NCBI GenBank assembly: GCA_944548615.1
Contig: CALYMY010000050.1
Coordinates: 1-64,000, forward strand
Source: Micropterix aruncella
Taxonomy: Eukaryota; Arthropoda; Insecta; Lepidoptera; Micropterigidae
Length of the DNA stretch: 64,000 nucleotides
Direction of reading: 5' to 3'
The translations under genes and the position numbers were made by a program. The notes under the pieces were generated by a model. That model was given only the letters and a program-made list of their open reading frames with translations, was not told where the DNA came from and made no database searches. Every line of letters begins with the position of its first letter. Within the stretch, counting starts at the first letter, position 1. Below are positions 52,176-64,000 of this stretch, piece after piece.

Positions 52176-54047
52176 ATTTATTTCGAAAAATGTGATTTTT
52201 TCATAACAATTTCTATGTTCAAAATGAAAGTTTATATAAAAAAATTCAAAATGTCAAAATTTCGAAAATGCCATTTCGTAGAGATTTCAAAGGCCTTCGT
52301 TCTGTCCGAACACCGTAACGCGTTAGGTTTACTCTATCTCGATTTATTTCGAAAAATGTGATTTTTTCATAATAATTTCCAAGTTCAAAATGAAAGTTTA
52401 TATAAAAATTTTCAAAATATCAAAATTTCAAAAATGCCATTTTGTAGAGCTTAAGCGGGGTGTCGATCTCGCCAAAGACCGCAACGCGGTAGGTTTACTC
52501 TATCTCGATTTATTTCGAAAAATGTGATTTTTTCATAACAATTTCTATGTTCAAAATGAAAGTTTATATAAAATTTTTCAAAATGTCAAAATTTCGAAAA
52601 TGCCATTTTGTAGAGATTACCAAGGTCGTCGTTCTGTCCGAACGCCGTAACGCTATAGGTTTACTCTATCACGATCTTTTTCGAAAAATGTGATTTTTTC
52701 ATAACAATTTCTATGTTTAAAATGAAATTTTATATAAAATTTTTCAAAATGTCAAAATTTCGAAAATGCCATTTTGTAGAGATTACCAAGGCCGTCGTTC
52801 TGTCCGAACGCCGTAACGCTATAGGTTTACTCTATCACGATCTTTTTCGAAAAATGTGATTTTTTCATAATAATTTCTATGTTTAAAATGAAATTTTATA
52901 TAAAATTTTTCAAAATGTCAAAATTTCAAAAATGCCATTTTGTAGAGCTTAAGCGGGGTGTCGATCTAGCCAAAGACCGCAACGCGGTAGGTTTACTCTA
53001 TCACGGTCTTTTTCGAAAAATGTCATTTATTCATAACAATTTCTATGTTCAAAATGAAAGTTTATATAAAAAATTTCAAAATGTCAAAATTTCGAAAATG
53101 CCATTTCGTAGAGATTACCAAGGCCGTGGTTCTGTCCGAACGCCGTAACGCTATAGGTTTACTCTATCACGATCTTTTTCGAAAAATGTGATTTTTTCAT
53201 TATAATTTCTATGTTTAAAATGAAATTTTATATAAAATTTTTCAAAATGTCAAAATTTCAAAAATGCCATTTTGTAGAGCTTAAGCGGGGTGTCGATCTC
53301 GCCAAAGACCGCAACGCGGTAGGTTTACTCTATCTCGATTTATTTCGAAAAATGTGATTTTTTCATAACAATTTCTATGTTCAAAATGAAAGTTTATATA
53401 AAAAATTTCAAAATGTCAAAATTTCGAAAATGCCATTTTGTAGAGATTACCAAGGCCGTCGTTCTGTCCGAACGCCGTAACCCTATAGGTTTACTCTATC
53501 ACGATCTTTTTCGAAAAATGTGATTTTTTCATAACAATTTCTATGTTTAAAATGAAATTTTATATAAAATTTTTCAAAATGTCAAAATTTCGAAAATGCC
53601 ATTTTGTAGAGATTACCAAGGCCGTCGTTCTGTCCGAACGCCGTAACCCTATAGGTTTACTCTATCACGATCTTTTTCGAAAAATATGATTTTTTCATAA
53701 TAATTTCTATGTTTAAAATGAAATTTTATATAAAATTTTTCAAAAAGTCAAAATTTCAAAAATGCCATTTTGTAGAGCTTAAGCGGGGTGTCGATCTCGC
53801 CAAAGACCGCAACGCGGTAGGTTTACTCTATCTCGTTCTTTTGTGAAAAATGTGATTTTTTCATAACAATTTCTATGTTCAAAATGAAAGTTTATATAAA
53901 AAATTTCAAAATGTCAAAATTTCGAAAATGCCATTTCGTAGAGATTTCAAAGGCCTTCGTTATGCCCAAACACCGTAACGCGTTTTATTTACTCTATCAC
54001 GGTCTTTTTCGAAAAATGACATTTATTCATAACAATTTCTATGTTCA
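52176..54047. repeat. U12 166-bp array, 11 copies + 46 bp
   Basis: Standard length and order. Confidence 0.97.
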
Positions 54048-55489
54048 GGAGTTCCCTCGTCGGGAGCCAACCCTGGGTGCAGCAGCCATGTCATGGTGGA
54101 ACTTAGTAATTGCCATCATAATGGAATGCCTATACCAAATTTCACGTCTCTACGGTTGACCGTTGAGGAGTTCCCTCGTCGGGAGCCAACCCTGGGTGCA
54201 GCAGCCATGTCATGGTGGAACTTAGTAATTGCCATCATAATGGAATGCCTATACCAAATTTCACGTCTCTACGGTTGACCGTTGAGGAGTTCCCTCGTCG
54301 GGAGCCAACCCTGGGTGCAGCAGCGATGTCATGGTGGAACTTAGAAATTGCCGTCATAATGGAATGCCTATACCAAATTTCACGTCTCTACGGTTGACCG
54401 TTGAGGAGTTCCCTCGTCGGGAGCCAACCCTGGGTGCAGCAGCCATGTCATGGTGGAACTTAGTAATTGCCATCATAATGGAATGCCTATACCAAATTTC
54501 ACGTCTCTACGGTTGACCGTTGAGGAGTTCCCTCGTCGGGAGCCAACCCTGGGTGCAGCAGCCATGTCATGGTGGAACTTAGTAATTGCCATCATAATGG
54601 AATGCCTATACCAAATTTCACGTCTCTACGGTTGACCGTTGAGGAGTTCCCTCGTCGGGAGCCAACCCTGGGTGCAGCAGCCATGTCATGGTGGAACTTA
54701 GTAATTGCCATCATAATGGAATGCCTATACCAAATTTCACGTCTCTACGGTTGACCGTTGAGGAGTTCCCTCGTCGGGAGCCAACCCTGGGTGCAGCAGC
54801 CATGTCATGGTGGAACTTAGTAATTGCCATCATAATGGAATGCCTATACCAAATTTCACGTCTCTACGGTTGACCGTTGAGGAGTTCCCTCGTCGGGAGC
54901 CAACCCTGGGTGCAGCAGCGATGTCATGGTGGAACTTAGAAATTGCCGTCATAATGGAATGCCTATACCAAATTTCACGTCTCTACGGTTGACCGTTGAG
55001 GAGTTCCCTCGTCGGGAGCCAACCCTGGGTGCAGCAGCCATGTCATGGTGGAACTTAGTAATTGCCATCATAATGGAATGCCTATACCAAATTTCACGTC
55101 TCTACGGTTGACCGTTGAGGAGTTCCCTCGTCGGGAGCCAACCCTGGGTGCAGCAGCCATGTCATGGTGGAACTTAGTAATTGCCATCATAATGGAATGC
55201 CTATACCAAATTTCACGTCTCTACGGTTGACCGTTGAGGAGTTCCCTCGTCGGGAGCCAACCCTGGGTGCAGCAGCCATGTCATGGTGGAACTTAGTAAT
55301 TGCCATCATAATGGAATGCCTATACCAAATTTCACGTCTCTACGGTTGACCGTTGAGAAGTTCCCTCGTCGGGAGCCAACCCTGGGTGCAGCAGCCATGT
55401 CATGGTGGAACTTAGTAATTGCCATCATAATGGAATGCCTATACCAAATTTCACGTCTCTACGGTTGACCGTTGAGGAGTTCCCTCGTC
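54048..55489. repeat. U12 119-bp array, 12 copies + 14 bp
   Basis: Standard order, no length change. Confidence 0.97.
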
Positions 55490-56205
55490 CTTGTCACGTA
55501 CCTCTTTCCGTAGGTTGTTTACTCCTTTTAATTCGTTTAACGCCTCGCGGGCAATATCTCTGGCTCTTTCCGGTATTTCTTCGAAATTCCGAAACGGCAC
55601 TTCTATTTCTGTGGTCTCCATATTGTCTCTTCTCGTTGATCAAAGGCACTGAAAATGAAAATGAAAAAGCACAGATTAAATAGTATTGAAAAGTAATTAA
55701 AGAAGAAGAAGAAGACGAGATAAAAAGCAGAAGCAATGAAATGAAAAGCGTTCTAAAACCCTATCTTTTGACACCTCGCTTGTGTGTATATGATAAAATA
55801 AAGAATATAATATTTAATTTATTAAACGAAGCCGCGGGAAAAATACTAAAACTCCCTTGGCTCGGATCGCTACTATTGAAAACAAACATCGTAAAATCGA
55901 TAAATAAACTTTCGCAAGTATGACGAGGGCTGAAGTTACCATAGAAACAGAAATCGTTAAATCGATAAATATTCTATTGCGAGTCGGGCCACCGCCTGAG
56001 CTCGTTACTATGGAAACAAAACCGTTAAATCGATAAATCAATATACCTATACAGATATTAAATCGTCTATAATTCCGTTAATATTACTCAGATTTGAAAA
56101 TTAAAAGAAGCGTTAGATGCGCAAAGCAAAACTCTATTAGATAATAATAAACAGGGAGGACTATTGATGCCTTTTAGCGCAATAGCCCTCAAACGTCGGA
56201 AGCCA
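55490..56205. repeat. Unit U13 spacer
   Basis: A standard 716-bp spacer; exon-like block at 55502-55648 on the - strand. Confidence 0.95.
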
Positions 56206-58077
56206 ATTTATTTCGAAAAATGTGATTTTTTGATAACAATTTCTATGTTCAAAATGAAAGTTTATATAAAAAAATTCAAAATGTCAAAATTTCGAAAATG
56301 CCATTTCGTAGAGATTTCAAAGGCCTTCGTTCTGTCCGAACACCGTAACGCGTTAGGTTTACTCTATCTCGATTTATTTCGAAAAATGTGATTTTTTCAT
56401 AATAATTTCCAAGTTCAAAATGAAAGTTTATATAAAAATTTTCAAAATATCAAAATTTCAAAAATGCCATTTTGTAGAGCTTAAGCGGGGTGTCGATCTC
56501 GCCAAAGACCGCAACGCGGTAGGTTTACTCTATCTCGATTTATTTCGAAAAATGTGATTTTTTCATAACAATTTCTATGTTCAAAATGAAAGTTTATATA
56601 AAATTTTTCAAAATGTCAAAATTTCGAAAATGCCATTTTGTAGAGATTACCAAGGTCGTCGTTCTGTCCGAACGCCGTAACGCTATAGGTTTACTCTATC
56701 ACGATCTTTTTCGAAAAATGTGATTTTTTCATAACAATTTCTATGTTTAAAATGAAATTTTATATAAAATTTTTCAAAATGTCAAAATTTCGAAAATGCC
56801 ATTTTGTAGAGATTACCAAGGCCGTCGTTCTGTCCGAACGCCGTAACGCTATAGGTTTACTCTATCACGATCTTTTTCGAAAAATGTGATTTTTTCATAA
56901 TAATTTCTATGTTTAAAATGAAATTTTATATAAAATTTTTCAAAATGTCAAAATTTCAAAAATGCCATTTTGTAGAGCTTAAGCGGGGTGTCGATCTAGC
57001 CAAAGACCGCAACGCGGTAGGTTTACTCTATCACGGTCTTTTTCGAAAAATGTCATTTATTCATAACAATTTCTATGTTCAAAATGAAAGTTTATATAAA
57101 AAATTTCAAAATGTCAAAATTTCGAAAATGCCATTTCGTAGAGATTACCAAGGCCGTGGTTCTGTCCGAACGCCGTAACGCTATAGGTTTACTCTATCAC
57201 GATCTTTTTCGAAAAATGTGATTTTTTCATTATAATTTCTATGTTTAAAATGAAATTTTATATAAAATTTTTCAAAATGTCAAAATTTCAAAAATGCCAT
57301 TTTGTAGAGCTTAAGCGGGGTGTCGATCTCGCCAAAGACCGCAACGCGGTAGGTTTACTCTATCTCGATTTATTTCGAAAAATGTGATTTTTTCATAACA
57401 ATTTCTATGTTCAAAATGAAAGTTTATATAAAAAATTTCAAAATGTCAAAATTTCGAAAATGCCATTTTGTAGAGATTACCAAGGCCGTCGTTCTGTCCG
57501 AACGCCGTAACCCTATAGGTTTACTCTATCACGATCTTTTTCGAAAAATGTGATTTTTTCATAACAATTTCTATGTTTAAAATGAAATTTTATATAAAAT
57601 TTTTCAAAATGTCAAAATTTCGAAAATGCCATTTTGTAGAGATTACCAAGGCCGTCGTTCTGTCCGAACGCCGTAACCCTATAGGTTTACTCTATCACGA
57701 TCTTTTTCGAAAAATATGATTTTTTCATAATAATTTCTATGTTTAAAATGAAATTTTATATAAAATTTTTCAAAAAGTCAAAATTTCAAAAATGCCATTT
57801 TGTAGAGCTTAAGCGGGGTGTCGATCTCGCCAAAGACCGCAACGCGGTAGGTTTACTCTATCTCGTTCTTTTGTGAAAAATGTGATTTTTTCATAACAAT
57901 TTCTATGTTCAAAATGAAAGTTTATATAAAAAATTTCAAAATGTCAAAATTTCGAAAATGCCATTTCGTAGAGATTTCAAAGGCCTTCGTTATGCCCAAA
58001 CACCGTAACGCGTTTTATTTACTCTATCACGGTCTTTTTCGAAAAATGACATTTATTCATAACAATTTCTATGTTCA
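56206..58077. repeat. U13 166-bp array, 11 copies + 46 bp
   Basis: Standard order. G at 56232 in the first monomer is the variant shared with U0 and U5, here in an array of standard length. Confidence 0.97.
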
Positions 58078-59521
58078 GGAGTTCCCTCGTCGGGAGCCAA
58101 CCCTGGGTGCAGCAGCCATGTCATGGTGGAACTTAGTAATTGCCATCATAATGGAATGCCTATACCAAATTTCACGTCTCTACGGTTGACCGTTGAGGAG
58201 TTCCCTCGTCGGGAGCCAACCCTGGGTGCAGCAGCCATGTCATGGTGGAACTTAGTAATTGCCATCATAATGGAATGCCTATACCAAATTTCACGTCTCT
58301 ACGGTTGACCGTTGAGGAGTTCCCTCGTCGGGAGCCAACCCTGGGTGCAGCAGCGATGTCATGGTGGAACTTAGAAATTGCCGTCATAATGGAATGCCTA
58401 TACCAAATTTCACGTCTCTACGGTTGACCGTTGAGGAGTTCCCTCGTCGGGAGCCAACCCTGGGTGCAGCAGCCATGTCATGGTGGAACTTAGTAATTGC
58501 CATCATAATGGAATGCCTATACCAAATTTCACGTCTCTACGGTTGACCGTTGAGGAGTTCCCTCGTCGGGAGCCAACCCTGGGTGCAGCAGCCATGTCAT
58601 GGTGGAACTTAGTAATTGCCATCATAATGGAATGCCTATACCAAATTTCACGTCTCTACGGTTGACCGTTGAGGAGTTCCCTCGTCGGGGGAGCCAACCC
58701 TGGGTGCAGCAGCCATGTCATGGTGGAACTTAGTAATTGCCATCATAATGGAATGCCTATACCAAATTTCACGTCTCTACGGTTGACCGTTGAGGAGTTC
58801 CCTCGTCGGGAGCCAACCCTGGGTGCAGCAGCCATGTCATGGTGGAACTTAGTAATTGCCATCATAATGGAATGCCTATACCAAATTTCACGTCTCTACG
58901 GTTGACCGTTGAGGAGTTTCCCTCGTCGGGAGCCAACCCTGGGTGCAGCAGCGATGTCATGGTGGAACTTAGAAATTGCCGTCATAATGGAATGCCTATA
59001 CCAAATTTCACGTCTCTACGGTTGACCGTTGAGGAGTTCCCTCGTCGGGAGCCACCCTGGGTGCAGCAGCCATGTCATGGTGGAACTTAGTAATTGCCAT
59101 CATAATGGAATGCCTATACCAAATTTCACGTCTCTACGGTTGACCGTTGAGGAGTTCCCTCGTCGGAGCCAACCCTGGGTGCAGCAGCCATGTCATGGTG
59201 GAACTTAGTAATTGCCATCATAATGGAATGCCTATACCAAATTTCACGTCTCTACGGTTGACCGTTGAGGAGTTCCCTCGTCGGGAGCCAACCCTGGGTG
59301 CAGCAGCCATGTCATGGTGGAACTTAGTAATTGCCATCATAATGGAATGCCTATACCAAATTTCACGTCCTCTACGGTTGACCGTTGAGGAGTTCCCTCG
59401 TCGGGAGCCAACCCTGGGTGCAGCAGCCATGTCATGGTGGAACTTAGTAATTGCCATCATAATGGAATGCCTATACCAAATTTCACGTCTCTACGGTTGA
59501 CCGTTGAGGAGTTCCCTCGTC
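58078..59521. repeat. U13 119-bp array, 12 copies with five small indels
   Basis: Length 1,444 bp. Indels relative to the consensus lie near 58685 (+2 G), 58917 (+T), 59051 (-A), 59165 (-G) and 59370 (+C). They create longer spurious open frames on both strands. This array also lacks the GAGAAG edge variant in copy 12. Confidence 0.96.
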
Positions 59522-60235
59522 CTTGTCACGTACCTCTTTCCGTAGGTTGTTTACTCCTTTTAATTCGTTTAACGCCTCGCGGGCAATATCTCTGGCTCTT
59601 TCCGGTATTTCTTCGAAATTCCGAAACGGCACTTCTATTTCTGTGGTCTCCATATTGTCTCTTCTCGTTGATCAAAGGCACTGAAAATGAAAATGAAAAA
59701 GCACAGATTAAATAGTATTGAAAAGTAATTAAAGAAGAAGAAGAAGACGAGATAAAAAGCAGAAGCAATGAAATGAAAAGCGTTCTAAAACCTATCTTTT
59801 GACACCTCGCTTGTGTGTATATGATAAAATAAAGAATATAATATTTAATTTATTAAACGAAGCCGCGGGAAAAATACTAAAACTCCCTTGGCTCGGATCG
59901 CTACTATTGAAAACAAACATCGTAAAATCGATAAATAAACTTTCGCAAGTATGACGAGGGCTGAAGTTACCATAGAAACAGAAATCGTTAAATCGATAAA
60001 TATTCTATTGCGAGTCGGGCCACCGCCTGAGCTCGTTACTATGGAAACAAAACCGTTAAATCGATAAATCAATATACCTATACAGATATTAAATCGTCTA
60101 TAATTCCGTTAATATTACTCAGATTTGAAAATTAAAGAAGCGTTAGATGCGCAAAGCAAAACTCTATTAGATAATAATAAACAGGGAGGACTATTGATGC
60201 CTTTTAGCGCAATAGCCCTCAAACGTCGGAAGCCA
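59522..60235. repeat. Unit U14 spacer, 714 bp
   Basis: Two single-base deletions shorten this spacer: one C in AAAACCTATC near 59791 and one A in ATTAAAGAAG near 60135. The exon-like block at 59534-59680 (- strand) is intact. Confidence 0.95.
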
Positions 60236-62107
60236 ATTTATTTCGAAAAATGTGATTTTTTCATAACAATTTCTATGTTCAAAATGAAAGTTTATATAAA
60301 AAAATTCAAAATGTCAAAATTTCGAAAAGGCCATTTCGTAGAGATTTCAAAGGCCTTCGTTCTGTCCGAACACCGTAACGCGTTAGGTTTACTCTATCTC
60401 GATTTATTTCGAAAAATGTGATTTTTTCATAATAATTTCCAAGTTCAAAATGAAAGTTTATATAAAAATTTTCAAAATATCAAAATTTCAAAAATGCCAT
60501 TTTGTAGAGCTTAAGCGGGGTGTCGATCTCGCCAAAGACCGCAACGCGGTAGGTTTACTCTATCTCGATTTATTTCGAAAAATGTGATTTTTTCATAACA
60601 ATTTCTATGTTCAAAATGAAAGTTTATATAAAATTTTTCAAAATGTCAAAATTTCGAAAATGCCATTTTGTAGAGATTACCAAGGTCGTCGTTCTGTCCG
60701 AACGCCGTAACGCTATAGGTTTACTCTATCACGATCTTTTTCGAAAAATGTGATTTTTTCATAACAATTTCTATGTTTAAAATGAAATTTTATATAAAAT
60801 TTTTCAAAATGTCAAAATTTCGAAAATGCCATTTTGTAGAGATTACCAAGGCCGTCGTTCTGTCCGAACGCCGTAACGCTATAGGTTTACTCTATCACGA
60901 TCTTTTTCGAAAAATGTGATTTTTTCATAATAATTTCTATGTTTAAAATGAAATTTTATATAAAATTTTTCAAAATGTCAAAATTTCAAAAATGCCATTT
61001 TGTAGAGCTTAAGCGGGGTGTCGATCTAGCCAAAGACCGCAACGCGGTAGGTTTACTCTATCACGGTCTTTTTCGAAAAATGTCATTTATTCATAACAAT
61101 TTCTATGTTCAAAATGAAAGTTTATATAAAAAATTTCAAAATGTCAAAATTTCGAAAATGCCATTTCGTAGAGATTACCAAGGCCGTGGTTCTGTCCGAA
61201 CGCCGTAACGCTATAGGTTTACTCTATCACGATCTTTTTCGAAAAATGTGATTTTTTCATTATAATTTCTATGTTTAAAATGAAATTTTATATAAAATTT
61301 TTCAAAATGTCAAAATTTCAAAAATGCCATTTTGTAGAGCTTAAGCGGGGTGTCGATCTCGCCAAAGACCGCAACGCGGTAGGTTTACTCTATCTCGATT
61401 TATTTCGAAAAATGTGATTTTTTCATAACAATTTCTATGTTCAAAATGAAAGTTTATATAAAAAATTTCAAAATGTCAAAATTTCGAAAATGCCATTTTG
61501 TAGAGATTACCAAGGCCGTCGTTCTGTCCGAACGCCGTAACCCTATAGGTTTACTCTATCACGATCTTTTTCGAAAAATGTGATTTTTTCATAACAATTT
61601 CTATGTTTAAAATGAAATTTTATATAAAATTTTTCAAAATGTCAAAATTTCGAAAATGCCATTTTGTAGAGATTACCAAGGCCGTCGTTCTGTCCGAACG
61701 CCGTAACCCTATAGGTTTACTCTATCACGATCTTTTTCGAAAAATATGATTTTTTCATAATAATTTCTATGTTTAAAATGAAATTTTATATAAAATTTTT
61801 CAAAAAGTCAAAATTTCAAAAATGCCATTTTGTAGAGCTTAAGCGGGGTGTCGATCTCGCCAAAGACCGCAACGCGGTAGGTTTACTCTATCTCGTTCTT
61901 TTGTGAAAAATGTGATTTTTTCATAACAATTTCTATGTTCAAAATGAAAGTTTATATAAAAAATTTCAAAATGTCAAAATTTCGAAAATGCCATTTCGTA
62001 GAGATTTCAAAGGCCTTCGTTATGCCCAAACACCGTAACGCGTTTTATTTACTCTATCACGGTCTTTTTCGAAAAATGACATTTATTCATAACAATTTCT
62101 ATGTTCA
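60236..62107. repeat. U14 166-bp array, 11 copies + 46 bp
   Basis: Standard length and order, with no indel despite many A/T homopolymers. One unusual substitution, G at 60329, is in the first monomer. Confidence 0.97.
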
Positions 62108-63667
62108 GGAGTTCCCTCGTCGGGAGCCAACCCTGGGTGCAGCAGCCATGTCATGGTGGAACTTAGTAATTGCCATCATAATGGAATGCCTATACAAATT
62201 TCACGTCTCTACGGTTGACCGTTGAGGAGTTCCCTCGTCGGGAGCCAACCCTGGGTGCAGCAGCCATGTCATGGTGGAACTTAGTAATTGCCATCATAAT
62301 GGAATGCCTATACCAAATTTCACGTCTCTACGGTTGACCGTTGAGGAGTTCCCTCGTCGGGAGCCAACCCTGGGTGCAGCAGCGATGTCATGGTGGAACT
62401 TAGAAATTGCCGTCATAATGGAATGCCTATACCAAATTTCACGTCTCTACGGTTGACCGTTGAGGAGTTCCTCGTCGGGAGCCAACCCTGGGTGCAGCAG
62501 CCATGTCATGGTGGAACTTAGTAATTGCCATCATAATGGAATGCCTATACCAAATTTCACGTCTCTACGGTTGACCGTTGAGAGTTCCCTCGTCGGGAGC
62601 CAACCCTGGGTGCAGCAGCCATGTCATGGTGGAACTTAGTAATTGCCATCATAATGGGAATGCCTATACCAAATTTCACGTCTCTACGGTTGACCGTTGA
62701 GGAGTTCCCTCGTCGGGAGCCAACCCTGGGTGCAGCAGCCATGTCATGGTGGAACTTAGTAATTGCCATCATAATGGAATGCCTATACCAAATTTCACGT
62801 CTCTACGGTTGACCGTTGAGGAGTTCCCTCGTCGGGAGCCAACCCTGGGTGCAGCAGCCATGTCATGGTGGAACTTAGTAATTGCCATCATAATGGAATG
62901 CCTATACCAAAATTTCACGTCTCTACGGTTGACCGTTGAGGAGTTCCCTCGTCGGGAGCCAACCCTGGGTGCAGCAGCCATGTCATGGTGGAACTTAGTA
63001 ATTGCCATCATAATGGAATGCCTATACCAAATTTCACGTCTCTACGGTTGACCGTTGAGGAGTTCCCTCGTCGGGAGCCAACCCTGGGTGCAGCAGCGAT
63101 GTCATGGTGGAACTTAGAAATTGCCGTCATAATGGAATGCCTATACCAAATTTCACGTCTCTACGGTTGACCGTTGAGGAGTTCCCTCGTCGGGAGCCAA
63201 CCCTGGGTGCAGCAGCCATGTCATGGTGGAACTTAGTAATTGCCATCATAATGGAATGCCTATACCAAATTTCACGTCTCTACGGTTGACCGTTGAGGAG
63301 TTCCCTCGTCGGGAGCCAACCCTGGGTGCAGCAGCCATGTCATGGTGGAACTTAGTAATTGCCATCATAATGGAATGCCTATACCAAATTTCACGTCTCT
63401 ACGGTTGACCGTTGAGGAGTTCCCTCGTCGGGAGCCAACCCTGGGTGCAGCAGCCATGTCATGGTGGAACTTAGTAATTGCCATCATAATGGAATGCCTA
63501 TACCAAATTTCACGTCTCTACGGTTGACCGTTGAGAAGTTCCCTCGTCGGGAGCCAACCCTGGGTGCAGCAGCCATGTCATGGTGGAACTTAGTAATTGC
63601 CATCATAATGGAATGCCTATACCAAATTTCACGTCTCTACGGTTGACCGTTGAGGAGTTCCCTCGTC
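62108..63667. repeat. U14 119-bp array, 13 copies with five small indels
   Basis: Length 1,560 bp equals 13 x 119 + 14 - 1. Indels lie near 62195 (-C), 62470 (-C), 62580 (-G), 62657 (+G) and 62911 (+A). b copies are at positions 3 and 9, so the extra monomer is type a and lies between them. The edge variant GAGAAG is present in copy 13. Confidence 0.95.
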
Positions 63668-64000
63668 CTTGTCACGTACCTCTTTCCGTAGGTTGTTTAC
63701 TCCTTTTAATTCGTTTAAACGCCTCGCGGGCAATATCTCTGGCTCTTTCCGGTATTTCTTCGAAATTCCGAAACGGCACTTCTATTTCTGTGGTCTCCAT
63801 ATTGTCTCTTCTCGTTGATCAAAGGCACTGAAAATGAAAATGAAAAAGCACAGATTAAATAGTATTGAAAAGTAATTAAAGAAGAAGAAGAAGACGAGAT
63901 AAAAAGCAGAAGCAATGAAATGAAAAGCGTTCTAAAACCCTATCTTTTGACACCTCGCTTGTGTGTATATGATAAAATAAAGAATATAATATTTAATTTA
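63668..64000. repeat. Unit U15 spacer, left part only
   Basis: The first ~332 consensus bases of the spacer, cut by the window end. One extra A in GTTTAAACGCC near 63717 breaks the frame of the exon-like block at 63680-63827 (- strand). Confidence 0.94.

Larger units (their letters stand above)
1..64000. repeat. Compound higher-order satellite array, standard unit 4,030 bp
   Basis: The whole window is a head-to-tail array of one compound unit: 716-bp spacer, then a 166-bp monomer array, then a 119-bp monomer array. Unit lengths from U1 to U14 are 4030, 4030, 4030, 4030, 4528, 4030, 4030, 4149, 3200, 5220, 5690, 4030, 4032 and 4146 bp. Every departure up to U12 is an exact multiple of 166 or 119. 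Units are nearly identical, with only a handful of substitutions each, which indicates recent amplification or strong homogenisation. All units share one orientation. I recognise no known named satellite family. A centromeric or heterochromatic role is inference from the nucleosome-like 166-bp monomer and the higher-order organisation. Confidence 0.97.

Noticed and set aside
59218..59460. Longer open frames (80-117 codons) in the 119-mers of U13 and U14
   Set aside because: They exist only because +1 indels give 120-bp copies that keep frame. They are probably sequencing errors, not genes.
1..64000. Ribosomal DNA intergenic spacer with subrepeats
   Set aside because: The 4-kb unit with two subrepeat arrays resembles an rDNA spacer in layout, but no 18S, 5.8S, 28S or 5S sequence occurs in any of the complete units.
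1..64000. Transposable element origin of the whole unit (Helitron or LTR type)
   Set aside because: I found no terminal repeats, target-site duplications, or reverse transcriptase, integrase, Rep or transposase motifs in the spacer or arrays. The 119-mer relic beside the 166 array is too short to serve as evidence.

Overview
The window is one uninterrupted, same-orientation satellite array from a eukaryotic genome. I find no rRNA, tRNA, transposase, CRISPR array or convincing full-length gene on either strand. It is built from a compound repeat unit whose standard length is 4,030 bp. Each unit has three blocks in fixed order on the + strand: a 716-bp single-copy spacer (S), a tandem array of an AT-rich ~166-bp monomer, and a tandem array of a ~119-bp monomer. 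The 14 complete units start at 4493, 8523, 12553, 16583, 20613, 25141, 29171, 33201, 37350, 40550, 45770, 51460, 55490 and 59522. The window opens 368 bp into the spacer of one unit (called U0) and closes 333 bp into the spacer of another (U15).

Unit lengths differ almost only by whole monomers. The 166-bp arrays hold 16, 11, 11, 11, 11, 14, 11, 11, 11, 6, 11, 21, 11, 11 and 11 full copies (U0 to U14), each followed by the same 46-bp partial copy. The 119-bp arrays hold 12, 12, 12, 12, 12, 12, 12, 12, 13, 12, 22, 12, 12, 12 and 13 full copies plus 14 bp. The changes of 5, 3 or 10 copies of 166 bp, and of 1 or 10 copies of 119 bp, are what unequal exchange inside the sub-arrays produces. Monomers are further ordered into subtypes: the standard 166-bp array reads C-B-A-A-B-A-B-A-A-B-C, and the 119-bp array is a five-copy cassette (a-a-b-a-a) repeated twice plus two edge copies. 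Rare shared variants tie U0-U1 to U5-U6, and U2 and U10 to the two halves of U11.

The organism cannot be named from sequence alone. A eukaryote is indicated by 64 kb without plausible genes, by the multi-level higher-order repeat, and by a splice-acceptor/start-codon/splice-donor arrangement in the spacer. CpG dinucleotides are abundant, which argues mildly against a genome that heavily methylates its satellites. A pericentromeric, centromeric or other heterochromatic position is plausible but unproven.

The only gene-like signal is on the - strand of each spacer: a 147-bp exon-like block with a pyrimidine-tract CAG acceptor, a 27-nt leader, an ATG with 40 open codons, and an AG|GTACGT donor. 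It repeats in every unit and may be a captured gene fragment. The last ~5.3 kb (from about 58,685) carries 13 small indels, whereas the preceding 58 kb shows none, so consensus quality or array-edge decay there should be considered.
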